Shown: positions 6,129-14,517, counted from the stretch's first letter. The stretch is DNA of 41,062 nt from Candidatus Stahliibacteriota bacterium (GCA_030602565.1 JAUVZL010000020.1:1-41062); one strand, 5' to 3'. Numbers and translations are program-made. The notes: generated by a model not told the origin, from the letters alone.

Positions 6129-6341
6129 AAAGGAGCCAACAGCTGGAAGTTAGCACTACGTGCTGGAAAAGAGCCAACAGCTGGAAGTTAGCACTGCGTG
6201 CTGGAAAGGAGCTGACGCTGGAAGGGAGCTGCGCTGGAACCGTTGAATCATTCCATTCGAAGAATCCCTTCCAGTGCGAAGCAGTCATTTCCATATGCAA
6301 TATCCCTTCCATGCTTAGCATCATTTCTCCCATTCTTCGTT
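6129..6341. repeat. GGAA-family palindrome string in inverted orientation
   Basis: Reads AGCCaacaGCT, AGCACtacGTGCT, AGCCaacaGCT, AGCACtgcGTGCT, AGCtgacGCT, AGCtgcGCT, each after a GGAAnnn linker. Then comes the centre GGAACCGTTGAATCATTCC, then ATTCgaaGAAT, TGCgaaGCA, ATATgcaATAT and ATGCttaGCAT with TTCC linkers. This is the mirror order of the string at 2487-2640. The right edge is a run of gtttcaccg/ctccg words that reaches the stop codon of the next gene. Confidence 0.85.
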
Positions 6342-7223
6342 TCACCGATTCTCCGTTACTCCGTTTCTCCGATACACTTGTATAATCCTCATCGCGGCTT
6401 TGATTCCATCACCAACTGCAATGGAGGTCTGTCTCAAATCACCCTGTTTTACGTCTCCGACGAAAAAGAGATTTCCTCCATCGCGCGGGAATTTTCTCTT
6501 AATTGACGCCGATAAGAAATCTATTGCGGGTTGTCTGCCGATAGCGTAGATAATATAATCGGCGGATATCGAATATCTCTTAGCGTTATGTGATACTACA
6601 GCAATAAGCTGTTCTCCGGTTTGGGTTATTTCTTGAATACGCACATTCTGTATATACCTGATGTTATCTGCCTGCTTGGCACGCTCGATTAAAAGCTCTA
6701 ATCCTCGTTTCTTAATGCCTCGGTTTAAAATGAGAATTTCATTATGGCGGCAGAGATTCAACGCATAATCATATGCGGCATCACCAGCACCAATAATCAC
6801 AATCTTCTTTTTTCTAACGTTTTTGATCGGATAAACCTCAAAGACAACCTTTTTATGGGAATTTTTGAACCAAATCTTTGGACGTTTAGCCGCAGTACCT
6901 GAAGCGATTATTACTTTCTCTGCACAATATTGTTTACGTGCCATAATAAAGAATGTGTTTTTTTTCTTTACAAGGTTGGTCACTCGTTCATTTAGTATAC
7001 TTATCTTCCATTTTCGTAGGTGTTTTCTGAATTTCGCCACGAGTTCGTGCCCGGATATCCCGTCGGGAAATCCTGGGTAGTTCTCGACAAAAAATGCGTT
7101 GTTAAGCAGCCCGCCAATCCGTGTCTGTTCAAACACTAATGGCGTGATACCTGAACGCTGTAATTGAATTGCTGCCGCGATGCCGGCTGGCCCTGCGCCG
7201 ATTATGGCAACGCTGTGTTTCAT
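6342..7223 (-). CDS. Thioredoxin-reductase-like FAD/NAD(P) oxidoreductase without redox cysteines
   Basis: 293 residues from ATG 7223. HSVAIIGAGPAGIAAAIQL near the N-terminus is the FAD-binding GxGxxG. NYPGFPDGISGHEL is typical of TrxB. KIVIIGAGDAAYDYAL is the NAD(P) site, and FFVGDV closes the FAD domain. In TrxB the active CxxC precedes D; here the matching stretch is GDAAYD with no Cys. It is therefore a TrxB-fold reductase of another kind, for example a ferredoxin-NADP reductase type, with partner unknown. The present start follows a 221-bp repeat insertion. The older start lies at 7450 (GTG, MTKKHSVAI), 5 nt after a good -10 box. The new ATG has a GGTGGA-like site nine or so bases upstream. 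Confidence 0.88.
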   Translation of the reverse strand: MKHSVAIIGAGPAGIAAAIQLQRSGITPLVFEQTRIGGLLNNAFFVENYPGFPDGISGHELVAKFRKHLRKWKISILNERVTNLVKKKNTFFIMARKQYCAEKVIIASGTAAKRPKIWFKNSHKKVVFEVYPIKNVRKKKIVIIGAGDAAYDYALNLCRHNEILILNRGIKKRGLELLIERAKQADNIRYIQNVRIQEITQTGEQLIAVVSHNAKRYSISADYIIYAIGRQPAIDFLSASIKRKFPRDGGNLFFVGDVKQGDLRQTSIAVGDGIKAAMRIIQVYRRNGVTENR

Positions 7224-7441
7224 TGCTTCCACCCCCACCTTTATCCTCCCCCTTCAAGGGGGAGGGCATTATTTGAATGGCTTCTCCCTTCAAGGGAGAG
7301 GGAATTGTCTAGATGGCTTCTCCCTTCAAGGGGGAGGGCATTATTTGAATGGATTCTCCCTTCAAGGGAGAGGGAATTGTCTAGGTGGCTTCTCCCTTCA
7401 AGGGAGAGGAGTTTGAGGTATTGAATGGCAACGCTGTGTTT
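7204..7441. repeat. 36-bp tandem palindrome array inserted in a gene start, with 17-bp duplication
   Basis: ATGGCAACGCTGTGTTT occurs at 7204-7220 and again at 7425-7441. Between are five near-copies of CTCCCttcaaGGGAG separated by two alternating linkers (gggcattatttgaatgg and ggaattgtctagatgg), giving a 36-bp unit and 72-bp period. The duplicated 17 bp encode KHSVAI of the flavoprotein, so the array inserted at codon 9 of the older gene start and copied that stretch. Confidence 0.85.
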
Positions 7442-7450
7442 TTTGGTCAC
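7241..7450 (-). other. Leader ORF made of the old gene start plus translated repeats
   Basis: GTG at 7450 opens 69 codons: MTKKHSVAI, the original N-terminus of the flavoprotein, followed by LEGR-type translated repeats, then a stop. It ends 17 bases before ATG 7223. With the promoter 5 bp upstream it should be the first thing translated, as a leaderless ORF, and could feed reinitiation at 7223. Its product is unlikely to have a function of its own. Confidence 0.45.
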
Positions 7451-7455
7451 GCAGG

Positions 7456-7483
7456 ATTATAGGTCGAATCAGCTAAATGTCAA
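7456..7483 (-). promoter_or_regulatory. Promoter of the flavoprotein gene, TTGACA-16-TATAAT, leaderless type
   Basis: TTGACA at 7483-7478 and TATAAT at 7461-7456 on minus, 16-bp spacer. The GTG at 7450-7448 begins after only 5 more bases, so the transcript start should fall on or beside the start codon. Confidence 0.8.
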
Positions 7484-7489
7484 GCAAGC

Positions 7490-8115
7490 GGGAAAAGAAT
7501 GAAGATACGAAGTTATGAAGATGATGATTATTATGGAAGTGGAAAAAATCAAAACGTCATTCCAGCGCAAAGCGCTAACTTCCAGCCTATGGCTCATTTC
7601 CAGCACATAGTGCTCTCTTCCAATCACTTGTGATTCAACCAACGATCTAAACGATAATAACGAATTAAACGGATGAAACGTTTTTAATAACTTAATTACT
7701 GAATGATGCTAAGCATAGAAGAGATACTTCGTATGGAAATGATCGCCGCCCCTCGCACTTTTTGCTACGTAGCATAAATTCTGTTGTAGTAAACCATACG
7801 TCAAATAATAAAGTGCGGGGTGCGGGATGGAATGGACCCACACACCTTTTTTAATCTGTATGGTGATAACCGAACGCTAGACCAGTGTACATAGTACAAA
7901 TTGTGCGATCCGTAAGAAAATAGATAAATAAAGGTGTGGGGTGGAATGATTCAAACTGTTCCAGCGTAGCTCCCTTCCAGTGCCGTGTACTCCTTTCCAG
8001 CACGTAGTGCTCACTTCCAATCCGTTAGGATTCAAAGGTTCCAGTTACTTAATAACTGCCTTACCCAATAACTGCTTTACTCAATAAATCTCCGCAATGC
8101 GTGAGCAGACAGGCG
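7490..8115. repeat. Mixed repeat region without genes
   Basis: Holds GGAA/TTCC strings (7555-7640 and 7950-8045, with AGCACgtaGTGCT, AGCCtatGGCT, AATCCgttaGGATT). Also short taacttaatta/ttacttaataact runs, and a segment bounded by CCCCTCGCACTTT (7747-7759) and AAAGTGCGGGG (7810-7820), inverted to each other. The second MITE-like copy is listed separately. I see no gene. Confidence 0.75.
7836..7944. repeat. MITE-like element, copy 2 (about 109 bp)
   Basis: Same ends as the copy at 6024-6128 (ACCCACACACCTTT and AAAGGTGTGGGGTGG) and a similar interior with scattered substitutions and a 4-base extra stretch near gtaagaaaatag. Again it is flanked by GGAA linkers. Confidence 0.75.
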
Positions 8116-8116
8116 A

Positions 8117-8683
8117 CTACCTTAGGATCTTTATTATCTCATCGCTTGTCACAAGTATGGCAAAACCATATGAGAGGTTCACCAGGGTTGCCTCATACAT
8201 TTCTTTTTTGTAGGTTGCCGTCGCATCAGTTACAAAGTAAACCTCAAAACCCCTCATAAATGCACTGCGCGCAGTTGATTCGCAGCACAGGTTGGTTAAT
8301 ACGCCGCAGATAACAACCTGTTTTACTCCTTTTCTCTTGAGTTTTGATTCTAGATCAGTATTTAAAAATGCATCGTATTGATCTTTGATAAAAACCTCTC
8401 CATTCGCTATGTCGAAGTCCTTAGTTATTCCACTTTGTGGATCGCCTTCCTTGAGGTTCTCGCTCCACCATTTTTCCATTAGACTACCCGGAGTATCAAT
8501 ATGGCGTGTAAAGATTATCGGTTGATTTGCATTTACGAATACATTGATAAGTCTTTTGATTTTCGTTTTTAAAATGTCCGCACCAGGGATATAGGCTCTG
8601 CCATCGTCATCACAGAAATACTTCTGCATGTCGATGACAAACAGGGCACACACATCTTTATTAATATGGAACGGTCTTCCCAT
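8117..8683 (-). CDS. Isochorismatase-like cysteine hydrolase
   Basis: 188 residues. The family triad is visible: Asp in LFVIDMQKYF (about residue 18), Lys in FIKDQYDAF (about 99), and Cys in VICGVLTNLCCESTAR (about 133). The cis-peptide VLTN motif is also present. Known: these enzymes cleave amides or vinyl ethers of small molecules (nicotinamide, N-carbamoyl amines, isochorismate). The residues do not fix the substrate. The ATG follows the TAG of the carboxypeptidase gene with no gap, so the two are translationally coupled, though the secreted protease and this cytosolic enzyme have no obvious shared pathway. Confidence 0.9.
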   Translation of the reverse strand: MGRPFHINKDVCALFVIDMQKYFCDDDGRAYIPGADILKTKIKRLINVFVNANQPIIFTRHIDTPGSLMEKWWSENLKEGDPQSGITKDFDIANGEVFIKDQYDAFLNTDLESKLKRKGVKQVVICGVLTNLCCESTARSAFMRGFEVYFVTDATATYKKEMYEATLVNLSYGFAILVTSDEIIKILR

Positions 8684-10657
8684 CTATTTGAGAATTATGA
8701 AAGTGTGTGCGAATTTACTGCCCTGGGTTCTGATGAAGTAGATGCCCGCCGCAAAATGAGATGCATCAAAGACTGATTTCCCTGGTTGGACCAATATGGT
8801 TTCTATTTCCTGCCCAAGTGAATTGTAGACTGCCGCGTGGATTGGTCGTGTTCCAGGATTCAAAATATTCAGTGATGACGTGTGGCTGAACACAGTGGGC
8901 CATATGTACATGTTCACATCGGTAAGGTGCACCCGATCGGATTCTTCTATGCCGGGTATGATTTGCACTGCCTCAACTGCATCGAGCATGAATTGACTTT
9001 GCGCCTGCAGCCGTACATACATCACTGAATCAAAACCCGCTGATGCGATGTCGAACTCAGTCATTGCGCTACCTGCCGTACCCACGGTCTGCCATGAACC
9101 ACGCCAATCATTGCTCACCTGCACTATTGCCGTACCAGAACCAGATGACCGATAAACAGTCATATCATTACCAGCGCCATCGCGTACTGGAAAATCAAAT
9201 GCAAGAACTATCCACTTATTGACATCAAGCCGGTATGCCTGTCCGTCGTGAGGACCGATTGCCCAGACAGGATAGGTCATATTCGATGATGTGGTAACAT
9301 AGCGTGAGCCGAGCATTCGCGTTGCGTAAATCGGCAGACTGGTGTTTGGGCTCAAATCAACCAGGAGGCACACTGATGAATCGCCGCTTGAAGGAACCAC
9401 CACATTAGAAATTGTTTTAGGATCATATCCTGGACTCATCACTGTAACGTCGTAGGTACCAGGAAGATAGAACCGATGGAAATCGCCATTCACAGGACAT
9501 GAGTAGCTCTGCCAAGCGCTCTGTCCCACATAAATAAGGGCATAAACGGGTTGTCCAGTAAGTGAATCGCTGATCACACCATAGATTCCCTGACCTGCTC
9601 TGTGCATAAGCTGAAGCATACCGGGTTTATCACGGTTGAATATTACGTCAATCGATTCAGGCGGTGGTGTCTTTACATGACACACTTCAATTGACCAACC
9701 GATTTCTCCACCACAACCATAGTCATAATCCTTTGTGCATCCATTTATCGGGTACATGCCAACCGAACCTTGTCCATACGGATAACCCGTGAAACTGGCA
9801 TATCCTAAAGAGAGATGCCGAATCAAACTCTGTTCTGGCGGTTGCAGGTATGTCGTGTATGACCATGGTTCTGATATGTACTTTGTTCCTGAATGGTACG
9901 ACGCATAAGTCACAAATGGGTGGCGCCAGAAATGCTCCATAAATTTCCATGCCTCATTCTCACTCAAAAAATCGCTACCACAGGCATATTCATTTCCCCA
10001 CATCCAACCCCAGTTTCTGTTAAGATCGACGCCACGTCCGTTATACCGGGAGTTGTTGACATATCCATCAGGATTGACCAACGGAGCAATCCATATTTCC
10101 CGGGTATCTACTAACCTCTGCACCAACGTATCACTCGCATAATTCGCTGCTAAATAGCTCAGCATACAAAAATTAACACCCCAGGCGATTTTCTCATTAC
10201 CATGGATATTACCTTCAAAATGAAGTGCTGGTTCTGGTTCATCAATATCAGCGTTATCAGAAATCTTCATGGCAAGGAGAAGACGGTTATTGTGACTGAC
10301 CCCGAGTGTTTCCAGATGACAGATGCCGTAGTTGGTTGCGAGCGTAATCATGGAATCACGTATTTGTTCATAGGTTAGATATACTGATCGTTCTGCCGTA
10401 CCCCTGCTGTTTCTCAAGTACACATCACTTATGTTTTTCTGCAGCAACGATATCGTATATCCCCTACCCTTTACAACCGGGTACATCTGAGGTTCAATTT
10501 CCGCCACCACATGGTCTTCGGATACTTGATTTATTACAATGCCCAGGCGGTCCAATTCCTTGATCTGGTCACGGTGTGAAATGTCAATTCTCACCAGATC
10601 GAGTGTCTCTGAAGAATTAAGATTGAATGCCAAAACAATTAGTAATAATACACTCAT
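8684..10657 (-). CDS. Secreted M14 zinc carboxypeptidase with C-terminal sorting domain
   Basis: 657 residues from ATG 10657, preceded by GGGGG; the longer start at 10690 lies upstream of this site. A signal peptide (MSVLLLIVLAFNLNSSE) is followed by an N-terminal pro-like part and an M14 domain at about residues 95-360. Zinc ligands are in FEGNIHGNEK (HxxE) and the SYHSG His; the catalytic Glu is in GWSIEVCHVK. PLVNPDGY and RGVDLNRNW are M14 hallmarks. A carboxypeptidase-regulatory-like segment follows (YGVISDSLTGQPV). The last 80 residues, ending YNSLGQEIETILV and AGIYFIRTQG, form a Por-secretion/T9SS-type sorting domain. Expected at the cell surface or outside. The promoter is at 10700-10727. 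Confidence 0.93.
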   Translation of the reverse strand: MSVLLLIVLAFNLNSSETLDLVRIDISHRDQIKELDRLGIVINQVSEDHVVAEIEPQMYPVVKGRGYTISLLQKNISDVYLRNSRGTAERSVYLTYEQIRDSMITLATNYGICHLETLGVSHNNRLLLAMKISDNADIDEPEPALHFEGNIHGNEKIAWGVNFCMLSYLAANYASDTLVQRLVDTREIWIAPLVNPDGYVNNSRYNGRGVDLNRNWGWMWGNEYACGSDFLSENEAWKFMEHFWRHPFVTYASYHSGTKYISEPWSYTTYLQPPEQSLIRHLSLGYASFTGYPYGQGSVGMYPINGCTKDYDYGCGGEIGWSIEVCHVKTPPPESIDVIFNRDKPGMLQLMHRAGQGIYGVISDSLTGQPVYALIYVGQSAWQSYSCPVNGDFHRFYLPGTYDVTVMSPGYDPKTISNVVVPSSGDSSVCLLVDLSPNTSLPIYATRMLGSRYVTTSSNMTYPVWAIGPHDGQAYRLDVNKWIVLAFDFPVRDGAGNDMTVYRSSGSGTAIVQVSNDWRGSWQTVGTAGSAMTEFDIASAGFDSVMYVRLQAQSQFMLDAVEAVQIIPGIEESDRVHLTDVNMYIWPTVFSHTSSLNILNPGTRPIHAAVYNSLGQEIETILVQPGKSVFDASHFAAGIYFIRTQGSKFAHTFIILK

Positions 10658-10699
10658 GAAAACCCCCTTTGTTCCAAGACACGGTGACAATACTTGTCT

Positions 10700-10727
10700 A
10701 TTTTAGTCATCTGAATGATGAAGTCAA
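10700..10727 (-). promoter_or_regulatory. Promoter of carboxypeptidase gene, TTGACT-16-TAAAAT
   Basis: TTGACT at 10727-10722 and TAAAAT at 10705-10700 on minus, 16-bp spacer. About 40 bases of leader with a GGGGG ribosome site follow. The repeat string to the right starts directly at the -35 (gtcaagacaggaaaacacg). Confidence 0.8.
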
Positions 10728-11105
10728 GACAGGAAAACACGTTTCACTGAAGACACGCCTTCGGCTGGAGACATGATACTCTGAAGACACGCCTTCGGCT
10801 GGAGACACGGAGATAAAGGGAAAAGAGGCAAGAAGTAAGAAAACCAAATAAACCAGAGAAACACGCTAACGCCCTGTAATTGAATATGAAACGGAAACTG
10901 GGAGAATGAATCCAAGGGATTGGAAAATAGCACTACGTGCCTCTCGAAAAACTCGAGACCTTCGGCTGGAACAGTTTGAATTCCCTTCATTTTAAATCAT
11001 TCCATTCGAAGAATGCCTTCCAGTACGAAGTACTCATTTCCATACGAAGTATCCCTTCCAGTGCGAAGCAGTCATTTCCATATTAATCATCATCTTCATA
11101 ACTTC
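10728..11105. repeat. GAAGACAC, TGTAATTGAA and GGAA palindrome strings
   Basis: From left: gaagacac units with GCCttcGGC hairpins, a TGTAATTGAAT word near 10876, then a GGAA/TTCC string (10990-11085) with ATTCgaaGAAT, GTACgaaGTAC, ATACgaaGTAT and TGCgaaGCA. No gene seen. Confidence 0.8.
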
Positions 11106-11753
11106 CTATCTTCCTAACTTCTGTTTCTTCTTAGGGTACCCGACAGGTATTATATATAGTGGCTCTTCCTGGTCAAGTTCGAGTAACTCCTTGAGCTCAT
11201 CATCATGAAAAGCACCAATAGGAACTGAAGCCAATCCCAACGCAACTGCTTCCAGATGGATATTTTGTGCACAATGACCAACTTCATTGTGGACATAACG
11301 TACGCCGCGTTCTCCATAGCGCCCGGTCGTATTCTCGAATTGCGCGGTTATTACAATAACCATCCCTGCGTCCGCAATAAACATCTGGTTCAACCCTGCT
11401 TTGGCAATATCCTTACGCAAATCTTTCTCCATCGTCTGCTTAATCCCATGGCTCTCTGGTATGTATTTGAATAAACCACGTTTTGTTGCGTAGTAAAGAA
11501 TAAGAGGATAAGTCGCACCAGCCGACGGCGCAGCACGATATCCTCTTGCCTTATCAGTTACTCCCTGAGCAACCCACAGAATATTTGATATCTCCTGCAG
11601 AGAAAGGGCTTTTTCCTTAAAAGCCCTTATTGACCTTCTTGCCTGGATGCATTCTTCAATCGATTTGTTGGTAAACTCTGGGCTGGGCAGCTTGATGACC
11701 ATATCACCTGCTCCGGTTGTCCAAATGAAAAATAATAAACCAACGAAATGCAT
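11106..11753 (-). CDS. SagB/ThcOx-type nitroreductase family oxidoreductase
   Basis: 215 residues. The start ATG 11753 has a good GGAAGGAGAG site. The N-terminus (HFVGLLFFIWTTGAG) is hydrophobic and may be a signal or anchor. SIEECIQARRSIRAF is the FMN-binding Arg region of the nitroreductase fold. ISNILWVAQGVT and RAAPSAGATYPL are the SagB-type signature. GHCAQNIHLEAVALGLASVP lies at the second FMN site, and IIPVGYPK ends the fold. Known: SagB-like proteins bind FMN and oxidise azolines in peptide natural products; many stand-alone members have unknown substrates. No cyclodehydratase or precursor peptide is seen nearby, so a stand-alone role is likely. Confidence 0.88.
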   Translation of the reverse strand: MHFVGLLFFIWTTGAGDMVIKLPSPEFTNKSIEECIQARRSIRAFKEKALSLQEISNILWVAQGVTDKARGYRAAPSAGATYPLILYYATKRGLFKYIPESHGIKQTMEKDLRKDIAKAGLNQMFIADAGMVIVITAQFENTTGRYGERGVRYVHNEVGHCAQNIHLEAVALGLASVPIGAFHDDELKELLELDQEEPLYIIPVGYPKKKQKLGR

Positions 11754-11761
11754 AAATCTCT

Positions 11762-12120
11762 CCTTCCTCGTTATAAGTTATTCAGTAATTAAATAACTAA
11801 GTTATTAGGTAATTGAGAAAATCGAAGTCGCCTGCCTGCTCACGCATTGCAGAGATTCATCCCGCTTCGTATCATAATTCTATAAATAGAATTGCGGGAT
11901 TCATCGGGCAATGTCTGATAAATCAGACAACTACAGGATCCTTGTCTCCAGGTCTCCGTGTTTTCCCGACGTTTCTTTTCCCGCTCGCAAGAGCCATAAC
12001 CGTTCACGCTAGTGAACCATAACCGTTGCGAAACGACCAGTCCCGCACGCAGTGCCATTTCCCTCTTGTCTTCAAAGGTCTCCGTTTCACCGTTTCTCCT
12101 TAAGCTGCTTACTGCTTAGT
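11762..12120. repeat. Mixed repeats: TAACTA runs, TCAGACA palindrome, CGGTTATGG family
   Basis: Holds a gttattcagtaattaa run, a gattcatcgggcaatg segment, TGTCTGATAAATCAGACA (a perfect palindrome near 11920), ccataaccg linkers around TTCACgctaGTGAA, and a gtttcaccgtttctcc word near 12080. No gene seen. Confidence 0.8.
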
Positions 12121-12122
12121 GT

Positions 12123-13016
12123 CTAGTGCTTACTATAAGTCTCCGCCATTACTCTTGCAGTATTACAATGAATTTCCACGGTGTCATTGATATCTTCTGC
12201 ATAGCCACCAGCCAGTACTGAAATGATAGGTATTCCGCTGGCGCGTGCACGTTTGACGACCAGCTCATCTCGTTTCTTCAAACCCTCAAGTGTCAGTCTC
12301 AGACTCCCCAGTTGATCAAAAATATAAGGATCAGCACCCGCAACATAAATAACCAGATTAGGTTGAAAATCATTGTAGACTGTATCCAGTGCAGTCCCGA
12401 GTTTTTGCAGGTATTCGTCATCGCCGGTTCCGATATCAAGTCCGATATCTATATCTGACTTCTCTTTTATTGGGTAGAGTTGCTCTTGATGAATAGAAAA
12501 TGTAAAAACTCTCTTTTCGTTTTCAAAGAACTTTGCGGTGCCATTACCTTGATGCAGATCACAGTCCACCACCACGATTTTATCGACCCCTTGTTCGAGC
12601 ATCATAACCGCCGCAAAAACAACATCGTTGAGATAACAGAAACCTTCAGCATGATTCTGGAAAGCATGGTGAAACCCGCCGCCAATGTGAAAACAAGCAC
12701 CGCAATCTTTTGCAAGTTTTGCCGCAAGATATGAACCGCCACAAAACAGGATCTGTGCACTAATAATCGCTTCATTTACTGGCATTTCAGATGGCAAGGT
12801 TCTGGCGGTCAAACGCTGCTTAAGCAGGTCATCAAGATATTCCTGTTCGATTATTTTCAGCAATTCATCAAACGATGGTTTTTCAGGCACAAGTACATTG
12901 TTTTCGGTGATTATTCCTTCATCTTTGAGTTTGTCGTGCACCAGGTAGTATTTCTGAGTGGGAAAAACATGAACACCAATATCTGTCCAGTACGTAGGCG
13001 AGAATACAAATCTCAT
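12123..13016 (-). CDS. Histone deacetylase / acetoin-utilisation (AcuC/APAH) family hydrolase
   Basis: 297 residues. Family marks in order: ACFHIGGGFHHAF with the active-site His pair, GFCYLNDV, DCDLHQGNGTA with two zinc ligands (DxH), AGADPYIFDQLGSL with the third Asp ligand, and AGGYAED with the catalytic Tyr. Known: bacterial members deacylate lysines or small acylated amines and polyamines. Last gene of the scpA operon, 12 bases after the cNMP-binding gene. The substrate is unknown. A role in reversing protein acetylation fits the signalling company but is inference. Confidence 0.92.
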   Translation of the reverse strand: MRFVFSPTYWTDIGVHVFPTQKYYLVHDKLKDEGIITENNVLVPEKPSFDELLKIIEQEYLDDLLKQRLTARTLPSEMPVNEAIISAQILFCGGSYLAAKLAKDCGACFHIGGGFHHAFQNHAEGFCYLNDVVFAAVMMLEQGVDKIVVVDCDLHQGNGTAKFFENEKRVFTFSIHQEQLYPIKEKSDIDIGLDIGTGDDEYLQKLGTALDTVYNDFQPNLVIYVAGADPYIFDQLGSLRLTLEGLKKRDELVVKRARASGIPIISVLAGGYAEDINDTVEIHCNTARVMAETYSKH

Positions 13017-13028
13017 ACTGGTGTTTTA

Positions 13029-13502
13029 TTAAATCCCCAAGCTTAATGAGCGAACAAAGGTCTCACGTAAATAGTTGTTCATTCTTCTAAGCCGGTCACT
13101 GAGCAAACGCACAAGCGCCCTGTAGAAATTCAACCCAACGCTCGGAAATTTTTTGACCAGTTCTTCAAAATCACTCCGTTTAATCACGCCAAGTATTGAA
13201 TCCTTTATGCACCGCGCAGTCGCTGAACGAAGCTTCGGATCCACAAAGGCAAATTCGCCAAATACGTCATAGGGCCTGACAACATAGACTGTAGATTCGC
13301 CAAGCTGCGGTGCAATTTTGATCTGTATTTCAACCTCACCCTTAAAAAGCATATACAACTCAGTTGACGCATCACCCTCAGTGAATACAACATCACCGTC
13401 GACGAGATTTTGCTCTTCAGTAATCTTTAGCAACTCCTCCCACACATAAGCCTTTAGTTCACCAAACAATTTTGTTTGTTCTAACTGTTCTTTCTTTATC
13501 AT
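13029..13502 (-). CDS. Single-domain cyclic nucleotide-binding protein
   Basis: 157 residues, a Crp-type cNMP-binding fold from about residue 10 to 125. VDGDVVFTEGDASTELYML and FKGEVEI are strands 1-4. VYVVRPYDVFGEFAFVDPKL followed by RSATARC is the phosphate-binding cassette region (FGEFA, RSATA). After the fold there is only one long helix and no DNA-binding HTH, so it is not a CRP-type regulator but a sensor or regulatory subunit. SD GGAGG stands 6 bases before the ATG. It lies between a Ser/Thr kinase and a deacetylase gene. A class III cyclase at 18372 could make its ligand. Confidence 0.9.
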   Translation of the reverse strand: MIKKEQLEQTKLFGELKAYVWEELLKITEEQNLVDGDVVFTEGDASTELYMLFKGEVEIQIKIAPQLGESTVYVVRPYDVFGEFAFVDPKLRSATARCIKDSILGVIKRSDFEELVKKFPSVGLNFYRALVRLLSDRLRRMNNYLRETFVRSLSLGI

Positions 13503-13515
13503 AATAAACCTCCAC

Positions 13516-14517
13516 TTACGATTGTATCAATTTAATAAGGTAGTAAATAAGAGCCGCGAGGGTGATGATCAGAAAGAAATAAAGGTAAAAAACTTTGCTC
13601 TTCTTTTTCCTTTTCTTCTTACCAGGCTTTCTTACCACGGTTGTTATCTGTTCTATCTGGTCAACTTCCTGACATAAGCTGCACAAGTATTTTTCTTTCT
13701 TTACGATGCTTTTCCAGCCGATGAATTTTTCAAGGTCGCGGCACATCTGATCAACCGTCTGATATCTTCGGCTAAGACTTTTCTTCATTGCTTTCTTAAT
13801 GATTCGCGATAGCCGCCAGCTATGGTGCGGATCTTTAAACAACGGGCTCGGGTATTTTGAACGTATTACTTTTGCTGCGATCGCCTGGGAACTGCCTCCT
13901 GAAAAAGGTTTCTTGCCAGTAAGCATCTCGTAAAGCACAATCCCCAACGAATAGATGTCAGACTGGAGGGTCAGCTTCTTGCCTTCAGCTTGTTCTGGTG
14001 ACATATAAAACGGCGTACCAACCACCGTACCGGTTGAAGTTAAGTGGGGTGAATCTTCACCACGTGCAACACCAAAATCAGAAATTTTCACCTCGCCCTT
14101 TAGAGAAATCAAAATATTTGTCGGCTTAATGTCCCGGTGCAAAATGCTGTTGTCATGGGCATGTCGGATTGCCAGACAAACCTCATGGATAATGAGTGCA
14201 GCAATCTGAGGATGGAGCGGTGCGATATGCTCGATTATCTCAGCCAGGTTCAAACCTTCAATATACTGCAAGACCAAGTAGAATGATTGACCAATGCTAA
14301 AGTAATCGTAGGTAGGTACTATATTGGGGTGTTCCAAAGAAGAAGACATCAATGCCTCTTGCTTAAAACGACGGCGCGATTCAGTTCGACCCATCTCTTT
14401 TATGACAACAATCCGATTGAGCGGTATATGGATCGCGGTATATATCTTTGCCATACCGCCCTTGCCGATGATATCGAGGATTTTGTAATTGCCTATATAT
14501 CTAATCTCTTTCTTCAT
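13516..14517 (-). CDS. Membrane-anchored Hanks-type Ser/Thr protein kinase
   Basis: 333 residues from ATG 14517 (MKKEIRYIG), which overlaps the end of the FHA-GGDEF gene by 17 bases; an upstream start at 14577 is unlikely. Kinase motifs: GKGGMAKIY (G loop), VVIKEM (Lys), HRDIKPTNILI (catalytic loop), SDFGVARG (DFG), GTPFYMSPEQAEG (APE region). A CSLCQ pair follows the kinase domain, then a basic stretch and one C-terminal membrane helix (FLIITLAALIYYLIKLI). Nothing follows the helix, so there is no external sensor domain; the kinase faces the cytoplasm. The FHA domain encoded just upstream is a natural phospho-threonine reader for it. Confidence 0.95.
   Translation of the reverse strand: MKKEIRYIGNYKILDIIGKGGMAKIYTAIHIPLNRIVVIKEMGRTESRRRFKQEALMSSSLEHPNIVPTYDYFSIGQSFYLVLQYIEGLNLAEIIEHIAPLHPQIAALIIHEVCLAIRHAHDNSILHRDIKPTNILISLKGEVKISDFGVARGEDSPHLTSTGTVVGTPFYMSPEQAEGKKLTLQSDIYSLGIVLYEMLTGKKPFSGGSSQAIAAKVIRSKYPSPLFKDPHHSWRLSRIIKKAMKKSLSRRYQTVDQMCRDLEKFIGWKSIVKKEKYLCSLCQEVDQIEQITTVVRKPGKKKRKKKSKVFYLYFFLIITLAALIYYLIKLIQS

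Noticed and set aside
6342-7223. Genuine thioredoxin reductase
   Set aside because: The CxxC active site is missing; the matching position reads GDAAYD.
7240-7420. CRISPR array
   Set aside because: The 36-bp periodicity looks similar, but the supposed spacers are two alternating linkers rather than unique sequences, the unit is a single palindrome, and no cas gene is near.
13029-13502. CRP/FNR transcription factor
   Set aside because: No helix-turn-helix follows the cNMP-binding fold.
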